NCBI GenBank assembly: GCA_032125735.1
Contig: JAQBBZ010000300.1
Coordinates: 1 to 12,081 of the forward strand
From: Labilibaculum sp032125735
Lineage (GTDB): Bacteria; Bacteroidota; Bacteroidia; Bacteroidales; Marinifilaceae
DNA: 12,081 nucleotides
Direction: 5' to 3'
Numbering within the stretch: position 1 is the first letter of the stretch; the number at the start of each line of letters is the position of its first letter. The notes below the pieces were generated by a model. It had not been told where the DNA came from. It did not search any database and was given only the letters and a program-made list of their open reading frames with translations. The translations under genes and the position numbers were made by a program. Positions 6,889-12,081 of this stretch are shown one piece after another.

Positions 6889-7290
6889 AATAGTGACTTA
6901 TTCGATCGGGTCATTTATTTGAATCCAGTGGTTTTGAAAAATAATCATCACAACCTGCTTGTACTGCTAATTCTTTATCTTTATCCGAAGCATATGCCGT
7001 TTGTGCAATCACCGGTGTGGTTGTAAGGATCTTTCTTGTTACGCAGGTGGCTTTAATTCCATTTACTTTAGGCAAAATGTATGTCCATTAATATTAAATC
7101 GGGAATATATCCTGATTGACAGATGTTAATTGCTTCTTGTCCGTTGGAGCAAACTGTCATCTCTGCATTCGTTTTGTCAAATAGTTTTTTTAAAAAAGGT
7201 AATGGTGTCAGCATCTTCAACAATAAGAATTCTTTAGTCGTTTCAGATGTAATTGATGGGTGGTGATTTGCGGGTTCTTGTCTTCTTTTC
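6878..7290 (-). pseudogene. Decayed receiver (REC) domain, former C-terminus of the adjacent histidine kinase
   Basis: No intact gene occupies this stretch; it holds the fragments of one response-regulator receiver domain in three phases. Reading away from the kinase: linker EPANHHPSITSETTK, then RILIVEDADTIT (acidic pocket Glu-Asp), then LKKLFDKTNAEMT through DLILMDIH (phospho-acceptor Asp codon at 7083-7085), then LPKVNGIKAT, PVIAQTAYAS (switch Thr) and AGCDDYFSKPLDSNK (invariant Lys). The lesions are apparent single-base changes at about 7294-7296, 7233-7235, 7185-7191 (a T/A homopolymer) and 7074-7077, plus an in-frame TGA at 6911-6913. Beyond that TGA the same frame reads PDRISHYFTI and stops at 6878-6880, like a normal REC end, overlapping the convergent glycosyltransferase gene by 11 bases. 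All key receiver residues survive, so the decay looks recent. Confidence 0.88.
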
Positions 7291-9930
7291 CTATTTGTTA
7301 ATAGGAATGTAGAATTCAAATTTTGAACCAACTCCGACATTCGATTCGAAAAATATTTCACCATCCAAAAGTTCTATTAAACCTTTTGATATTGGCAGAC
7401 CCAGACCAGCACCACCAAATTGACGGGTATAGATGTTTTCTACCTGGCCGAAACGTTCAAAAATAATATTCTGTTTTTCCTCGGGAATACCAATGCCACT
7501 GTCTTCAACTGTAAGATAAAGCAAGGTTTTTTCAATTCGAGACGAAATGCTAACTGTTCCTTTTTCTGTGAATTTTAGAGCGTTATTAATTAAGTTGATA
7601 AGAATCTGTTTTATTTTTCCTAGGTCGGAACATATTTGATCTTGTTCTTGAGAGATTGTATTGTTAAAAATAATTTCTAAATGATCTTTCTTGTATCTGT
7701 TTTTATCGATCGCAAAAAATATTTGCAGATCGCTAAATAATTTTTGGATGGAAAAAATAGAAAGATTTACTTTTAGTTGATTAACCTCCAAATATGATAT
7801 CTCAATAATGTTATCGATAATTCCTAAAAGTTGGTTTCCATTTTGTGTGAGTATGTCAATATATTTTTCCTTTTTTTCCTGACTAAGATTTTCTTTAAGC
7901 AATAGCTGACTGAAACCTAAAATTCCATTCATAGGAGTTCGTATTTCATGACTCATGTTGGCCAGAAATGCAGATTTTAATCGATCGCTTTCTTCGGCTT
8001 GTTTTAAGGCTGAGGTTAACTTATTCTCTACCGCTTTAATTGCTGATATATTTACAATAAAAGCCAAAAATTCCTGATTGATTAATCGCACTGCACTAAT
8101 GTAAACGGGGATATCTTTTCCTGTAACTGTTCGAATAAGTACTTCACCTTGAGTTTTGCCTTCGGTTAAAAGTTGGTTAAGAAATTCTAGGTTTTGTTTT
8201 TGTTGAGAAGGTGAAAAGAAATCAGGAATGAATATCTGATCCAATTTTTCTTCATGAATTTCCATGAGGTCAATAAATGCTTGGTTGGCAAAATTTATCT
8301 TTCGGTTTGAATTGAAAATTACCAATCCGTTTGGAGATTCCTCAATATAAGTTCTCAGTTTATTTTCACTAGAGATTAAAGCATTTTCAGTTTTTAATCT
8401 TTCTGATATGTCGTTCATCAGCCAAATCTCCTTATTGTCAAATTTATAGGAATGGAATTCGACATGCTTAATGTCTCCATTTTTACATGTTATGCTTGCG
8501 ATTGAAGCGTTTTTGAAATTGATGATTTTATTTTCGAGATACAATTGGATGTTTTTCTCCTTACTTTTTGGGTAAAGGGTAGAGAACCAGGAGTTGATAT
8601 TTGGCAATTCAGAATTCGTAAACCCAGTAATTTCAAATGCTTTTTTATTGGTAAACAGGCTTTCATCTTCTTCTACCAAAATGGCACCTGATGGCAGGTT
8701 TTCAATCATCTCACGAAATCTCTTTTCTGATTGCTTTAAAGCAGCAGCAGTTCTTATTCTTTCTGAGATTTCATTTTGCAGTTCAATATTTTTCCGACTT
8801 AGTTTTGAGGTTTGTTTTGCAACCGCCTTTTGCAATTGTTTGTTAAAGAAAAATAGATAATATGATATGGCAATTACAATAGCGCTAAGAGAAGTAGCTA
8901 TTCCAAGCAGCCATTTTAGCCATTTTGGTGTGTTGTAAGTTTCGGGTTGGTAAATGAAGCCGGTTAAATCGTAGTTTTTTGAGATCATTCCCATTTTAGA
9001 GCATATTTCGGCTATATTCTCCCATCTTCCTGGGTTGATATGACCAATCTCAACATATTCGTTCAGGATTAATTTTTTAATTTGATTCGCCTCAAACTCT
9101 AAATGTTGTCGGGTTATATTTGACGAGTATTCTGCGAGAATTAAATCAATAATTTCATCTTGATTCTTTAAGGCATATTCCCAGCCTTTTTTGCTTGCTT
9201 TTAAAAACGATTCAACTCTCTCTGGGTTGTTTGCTATTTCTTTTTCGCTTGTGAATAAACAGTCACCATAAAAATCAATTCCATATGTTTTTGGTGATAT
9301 AATAGTGTAGGGGATATTTTTTTCTTCCAGGTAAAACGGTTCGTTAGTGGAGTAGGCATTTAGAGCATCTGTTTTTCCATTAATTAAATCATTGATGTTG
9401 TAGGTTGTGGTGATTCGGTTGATGTCATTTATTTGGATGCCTTCCTCATAAAAAATTGCCATTAGTTCCGGATCCCGGTATTCGTCCAGCAGCATGATTT
9501 TTTTGTTTATTAGATCATGTGCGGTGTGGATATTTGATTCTTTCAGGCAAATAAATATGGATGGGGAACTTTGGAATATTGAGGCGAGTAAAACGATTGG
9601 TTTGTTGTTTAGGCGTTCTATTAATAGGTCGTTAGCGGCTACACCATAATCAGCCTCACCATTTAGCACCTTATTTATTGAGTTGATTGTGCCTCCTTCA
9701 ATTAATTCAACACTTAGTCCCGCATCGGCATAAAATCCTTTGTGAACAGCCGCATAATAGCCTGCGAATTGAAATTGATGGAAGTATTTAAGTTGTAGCT
9801 TTATTTTTTGGTTTTTGGGAGATTTGTTGAGCGGTGTGCCGAAAGAGAATAAGTTTGATAAAAGTAATATCAGGACAAAAAAATGCTTTGAATAAAGACT
9901 TCGGAAATATTCTTTTTCTTTTGTGCTCAT
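7291..9930 (-). CDS. Sensor histidine kinase with periplasmic NMT1/THI5-like domain and two PAS domains (ex-hybrid kinase)
   Basis: This 879-residue membrane kinase starts with a signal/anchor helix (about 15-31). A periplasmic NMT1/THI5/SsuA-type solute-binding domain follows (about 43-270), opening KIKLQLKYFHQFQFAGYYAAVHKGFY; domains of this family bind thiamine-pyrimidine precursors, sulfonates or similar small ligands, and the ligand here is unknown. Next come a transmembrane helix (about 337-362), a coiled-coil linker (about 363-400), and two PAS domains (about 403-512 and 524-635). HisKA has the phospho-acceptor His661 in NMSHEIRTPMNG. HATPase_c (about 765-879) shows the N box (INLINNALKF), DSGIGIP and GGAGLGLPISKGL. 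All catalytic motifs are intact. The stop TAG (7291-7293) seems to have been created by a one-base change that detached a receiver domain, so phosphate must now pass to a separate, unseen regulator. No regulator gene lies beside it. It reads convergently toward the glycosyltransferase. Confidence 0.93.
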   Translation of the reverse strand: MSTKEKEYFRSLYSKHFFVLILLLSNLFSFGTPLNKSPKNQKIKLQLKYFHQFQFAGYYAAVHKGFYADAGLSVELIEGGTINSINKVLNGEADYGVAANDLLIERLNNKPIVLLASIFQSSPSIFICLKESNIHTAHDLINKKIMLLDEYRDPELMAIFYEEGIQINDINRITTTYNINDLINGKTDALNAYSTNEPFYLEEKNIPYTIISPKTYGIDFYGDCLFTSEKEIANNPERVESFLKASKKGWEYALKNQDEIIDLILAEYSSNITRQHLEFEANQIKKLILNEYVEIGHINPGRWENIAEICSKMGMISKNYDLTGFIYQPETYNTPKWLKWLLGIATSLSAIVIAISYYLFFFNKQLQKAVAKQTSKLSRKNIELQNEISERIRTAAALKQSEKRFREMIENLPSGAILVEEDESLFTNKKAFEITGFTNSELPNINSWFSTLYPKSKEKNIQLYLENKIINFKNASIASITCKNGDIKHVEFHSYKFDNKEIWLMNDISERLKTENALISSENKLRTYIEESPNGLVIFNSNRKINFANQAFIDLMEIHEEKLDQIFIPDFFSPSQQKQNLEFLNQLLTEGKTQGEVLIRTVTGKDIPVYISAVRLINQEFLAFIVNISAIKAVENKLTSALKQAEESDRLKSAFLANMSHEIRTPMNGILGFSQLLLKENLSQEKKEKYIDILTQNGNQLLGIIDNIIEISYLEVNQLKVNLSIFSIQKLFSDLQIFFAIDKNRYKKDHLEIIFNNTISQEQDQICSDLGKIKQILINLINNALKFTEKGTVSISSRIEKTLLYLTVEDSGIGIPEEKQNIIFERFGQVENIYTRQFGGAGLGLPISKGLIELLDGEIFFESNVGVGSKFEFYIPINK

Positions 9931-10008
9931 ATTGTCTTAAATTAAATCTATTACTAATAAAGTTACACCTATCAGTTAAAGGGAAAAATTTTTAGGCGGT
10001 TATTTTAT

Positions 10009-10094
10009 AGTAAAGCCCCAGAGCTATTTTGAAGTGAATCCCAAATGTTGTGTCAAACTTTTGGGGTGCAGTTCATTTTGCCATGGGGCTTACT
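10009..10094. repeat. Nested inverted repeat between the kinase and the DUF3332 gene
   Basis: The outer arms are AGTAAAGCCCCA (10009-10020) and TGGGGCTTACT (10084-10094), pairing over 11 bp with one bulged A. An inner stem pairs CCCAAA (10040-10045) with TTTGGG (10060-10065). The structure starts three bases beyond the DUF3332 stop, so on the minus strand it may end that transcript; the trailing T-run is weak. It includes the insertion-sequence-like end at 10049-10075. Confidence 0.6.
10049..10075 (-). mobile_element. Possible solitary IS150-group (IS3 family) terminal repeat remnant
   Basis: Read on the minus strand from 10075, the sequence begins TGAACTGCACCCCAAAAG and continues TTTGACACA. 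This closely resembles the terminal inverted repeats of IS150-group elements, which typically begin TGTACTG and continue with an ACCCCAAAAAGTT-type core. No transposase frame and no clear second end with a target duplication were found nearby, so at most it is a scar or a very small non-autonomous element. The resemblance is from memory and unverified. Confidence 0.35.
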
Positions 10095-10096
10095 GT

Positions 10097-10678
10097 TTAT
10101 TTTTGAGCCCAGTTTAATGATTCTGTTTCAAGTTGAGCTTTAATTGAGGCAAGATTATTTGTGTTTTGGTCAAAACTTACAACCTGTCCGTTAGGTTTGT
10201 AGATGTGAATTAAGTTTGCCTCTACGTTTAGATCAACAAGTTTCTGAAGTTCCTTATTGCCATCTTTTAAGCTCCAGGACTTATTCTCAGGAGTGAAAAT
10301 CAATTCTGCAGTATCTCCTTTGTTGGCGCCTTGTAGTTGTTCAATATGGAATTTGTTTTGTGTGGCTGTAATGCGATATTTATTGCCGTCTTTTTTTACA
10401 ATTTGAACATCTTTTTCATTTTCGCCCATTGTAACGGGATTGTCTCCGGTCCAAAATTCAATGGTGTTCAAAACAACTCCATCGACAAATACTGCAACTT
10501 CGTATACTGGAATTACAATAAATGCAAAAAATACCAACGCATTAATAAATTTGTCACCAACAGTATCATTCCATTCGTGCAAATTCTTTGTTAGGCGGAA
10601 AGGGCCATAACATCCGGATTGTCCTATGCTTAGTACTAAAAAGAAACAGGCCAATAAAAATACATTTACTTTCTTCAT
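10097..10678 (-). CDS. DUF3332 family lipoprotein
   Basis: A 193-residue protein whose N-terminus has two basic residues, a hydrophobic core, and Cys23 in IGQSGCYGPF. This fits a lipoprotein signal peptide with the relaxed lipobox common in Bacteroidota. The conserved block follows: YGPFRLTKNLHEWNDTVGDKFINALVFF (24-51), a hydrophobic segment through VIPVYEVAVFVDGVVLNTIEFWTGDNPV (55-82), then a polar beta-rich domain (about 88-190). The pattern GPF-LT---WN--V---F-N-----IIPVY------D-----IEFWTG-NP is characteristic of DUF3332. Function is unknown. It probably sits in the cell envelope with an extra membrane-embedded hairpin. It appears monocistronic: the ammonium transporter terminator lies upstream and a hairpin lies directly downstream. 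Confidence 0.87.
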   Translation of the reverse strand: MKKVNVFLLACFFLVLSIGQSGCYGPFRLTKNLHEWNDTVGDKFINALVFFAFIVIPVYEVAVFVDGVVLNTIEFWTGDNPVTMGENEKDVQIVKKDGNKYRITATQNKFHIEQLQGANKGDTAELIFTPENKSWSLKDGNKELQKLVDLNVEANLIHIYKPNGQVVSFDQNTNNLASIKAQLETESLNWAQK

Positions 10679-10770
10679 TTGATTTAATTTGGTTTAAAGT
10701 TTGTGATTACTCACTCCTGGTTAACGTAGAATTTTATATGAAATTACAAATTATCTCAAAAAAACTTATT

Positions 10771-10816
10771 GCGCAAAAATAAAATGGCAAGGAACAGTTA
10801 TTGTGCCTTGCCATTT
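10771..10816 (-). terminator. Intrinsic terminator of the ammonium transporter gene
   Basis: An 11-bp perfect stem pairs AAATGGCAAGG (10782-10792) with CCTTGCCATTT (10806-10816). The 13-base loop can close further by ACA/TGT pairing. On the minus strand the hairpin is followed by TTTTATTTTTG, a good U-tract. It lies about 27 bases past the transporter stop and separates that gene from the DUF3332 gene. Confidence 0.9.
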
Positions 10817-10842
10817 ATGAGAGATGAGTTTATTAGAAAATG

Positions 10843-12081
10843 CTAATGATATGCTTTTTCTCCATGTTCGTAGATGTCGAGACCTTCTTCCTCGATACGA
10901 GCAGATACTCTTAATCCAACGGTAACTTTTAGTATTTTAAAGATAATGTATGCTGTTCCCAAGGCCCATGCTGCAACAGCAACAACTCCTAAAACCTGAA
11001 CTCCTAGTAAACTGAAACCTCCTCCGTAGAATACACCACCTTCTTTGGCGAAAAATCCTACTAAAATAGTTCCAAGAGCACCATTGATTCCGTGTACACT
11101 TACAGCACCTACCGGATCATCAATTCGTAAAACTCTGTCGATAAATTCTACTCCAAACACAAGAACTACACCAGCAATTAAACCAATAATAATAGCTGCT
11201 TCCGGCGATACAATATCACAGCCGGCAGTAATTGCTACCAAACCTGCTAACGAACCATTTAAAGTTAATGAAAGAGTAGGGCGTTTGTATCGCAACCAGC
11301 TAGTTAATAGTGCTCCTAAGGTAGCTGCGGCAGCAGATAAATTGGTTGTTAGAAAAATATGAGATATTGCAACAGTATTAGCTGTTCCGTTAGCTGCCAA
11401 CTGAGAACCAGCATTAAACCCAAACCATCCAAACCAAAGAATAAACACACCAAGGGCTGCAAAGGTAAGGTTATGGCCAGGAATCGCATTTACTTTGCCG
11501 TTGTATTTTCCAATTCTAGGTCCAATTATTGCTGCTCCAACAAGACCCATCCATGCTCCAACCGAGTGAACAACAGTTGATCCTGCAAAGTCATGAAATC
11601 CAAGTTGACTTAACCAGCCACCGCCCCAAATCCAGTGTCCTGATATTGGGTAAACAATAGCTGTAGTTACAATACTAAAAAGCACATAGGATTTAAACTC
11701 TGTTCTTTCAGCAACGGCTCCAGATACGATAGTGGCTGCGGTTGCAGCAAAAACGGTTTGGAACATTAAAAATGATAAATCTATATCAGGTCTTACATCT
11801 TCCATAAATGGAAGTTTTCCAATTAATCCTCCAATATCAGTTCCGAACATTAGTGCGTATCCGATAAGGAAAAATGCAATAGATCCAACTGCAAAATCAA
11901 CTAGATTTTTCATTAGGATATTGGCTGTATTTTTTGATCTGGTAAAACCAGCTTCAGCCATTGCAAATCCAGGCTGCATAAACATAACAAGTGCAGTTGC
12001 TATTAAAACCCAAACAATATCAATTGAGTGCCCCGTTTCGGCAACGGCTGCTTGTAAAGTATTTAAGGTAAGTGTTTCTTC
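10843..12081 (-). CDS. amt: Ammonium transporter, Amt/AmtB family (5' end beyond window)
   Basis: The reading frame is open through the right edge, so 412 codons are visible and the start and probable signal peptide lie outside. An internal ATG at 11985 is not the start: upstream in-frame codons encode conserved Amt sequence, DIVWVLIATALVMFMQPGFAM, broken only by numbering. Family residues are present: the binding-site Asp and first pore His in DFAGSTVVH (visible residues 164 and 172), the second pore His in SVHGING (visible residue 330), and FGWFGFNAGS. Around eleven hydrophobic helices can be counted. The C-terminal tail (RVSARIEEEGLDIYEHGEKAYH, ending at the stop) is the conserved cytoplasmic region that couples subunits and, in studied family members, interacts with PII/GlnK. 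The protein should conduct ammonium across the inner membrane as a trimer. No PII gene is visible on the downstream side; the upstream side lies outside the window. Confidence 0.96.
   Translation of the reverse strand, partial: EETLTLNTLQAAVAETGHSIDIVWVLIATALVMFMQPGFAMAEAGFTRSKNTANILMKNLVDFAVGSIAFFLIGYALMFGTDIGGLIGKLPFMEDVRPDIDLSFLMFQTVFAATAATIVSGAVAERTEFKSYVLFSIVTTAIVYPISGHWIWGGGWLSQLGFHDFAGSTVVHSVGAWMGLVGAAIIGPRIGKYNGKVNAIPGHNLTFAALGVFILWFGWFGFNAGSQLAANGTANTVAISHIFLTTNLSAAAATLGALLTSWLRYKRPTLSLTLNGSLAGLVAITAGCDIVSPEAAIIIGLIAGVVLVFGVEFIDRVLRIDDPVGAVSVHGINGALGTILVGFFAKEGGVFYGGGFSLLGVQVLGVVAVAAWALGTAYIIFKILKVTVGLRVSARIEEEGLDIYEHGEKAYH

Noticed and set aside
7068..7364. A 98-codon minus-strand frame as an independent small response regulator
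   Set aside because: Its start lies inside the kinase ATPase domain in another frame, its segment around 7200-7233 is out of phase with the receiver core, and it stops right after the phospho-acceptor Asp. It is a composite of decayed receiver fragments.
10588..10782. Plus-strand frame opposite the DUF3332 start and its upstream spacer
   Set aside because: It overlaps a well-supported gene antisense, crosses non-coding spacer, and its composition is not protein-like.
10679..10842. Bacteroidota promoter for the DUF3332 gene on the minus strand (TTTG, 20 bases, TAATTTG)
   Set aside because: The -7 element is one base short of TAnnTTTG, and the -33 element falls in the terminator U-tract. A promoter must exist here, but this match is not good enough to call.

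Overview
The window looks like a low-GC member of the Bacteroidota, most likely an environmental or marine relative of the Marinilabiliales. The evidence is the AT-rich DNA, starts that mostly lack a Shine-Dalgarno sequence, a signal peptide ending in Ala-Gln, an outer-membrane barrel ending in Phe, and protein families typical of that phylum (DUF2461, DsrE-like, YaiO-like, an NMT1-domain histidine kinase, DUF3332). The genus is an inference.

Layout. Positions 1-63 may hold the last codons of a plus-strand gene that runs off the left edge, followed by a strong stem-loop at 96-148 between convergent genes. On the minus strand, 213-1322 carries a two-gene operon: an exported DsrE-like protein, then a DUF2461 protein. 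A 204-bp divergent intergenic region follows. On the plus strand, 1527-6888 carries four genes: a membrane-anchored periplasmic protein of unknown function, a TPR plus beta-barrel outer-membrane protein (YaiO-like), a membrane-anchored HEAT-repeat protein, and a processive family-2 glycosyltransferase. The last two overlap by four bases. Together they resemble a synthase-dependent exopolysaccharide machine, similar in logic to Pga (synthase, inner-membrane partner, periplasmic factor, TPR/barrel outer-membrane protein) but built from other families. This is the best candidate in the window for an undescribed system.

Convergent to that cluster, 7291-9930 (minus) encodes a sensor histidine kinase with a periplasmic NMT1/THI5-like binding domain, one transmembrane helix, two PAS domains, HisKA and HATPase_c. 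Directly downstream, 6878-7290 is the wreck of its C-terminal receiver domain. Every part of the receiver, including the phospho-acceptor Asp, can still be read, but the pieces lie in three phases joined by four frameshifts, plus one in-frame stop. The kinase therefore appears to be a former hybrid kinase that lost its receiver fairly recently.

The right end holds a DUF3332 lipoprotein (10097-10678, minus) and an ammonium transporter (10843 to beyond the right edge, minus) that ends at a clear intrinsic terminator. Between the kinase and the DUF3332 gene lies a nested inverted repeat that includes a sequence resembling a terminal repeat of IS150-group elements (IS3 family). No tRNA, rRNA, CRISPR array or intact mobile element was seen.
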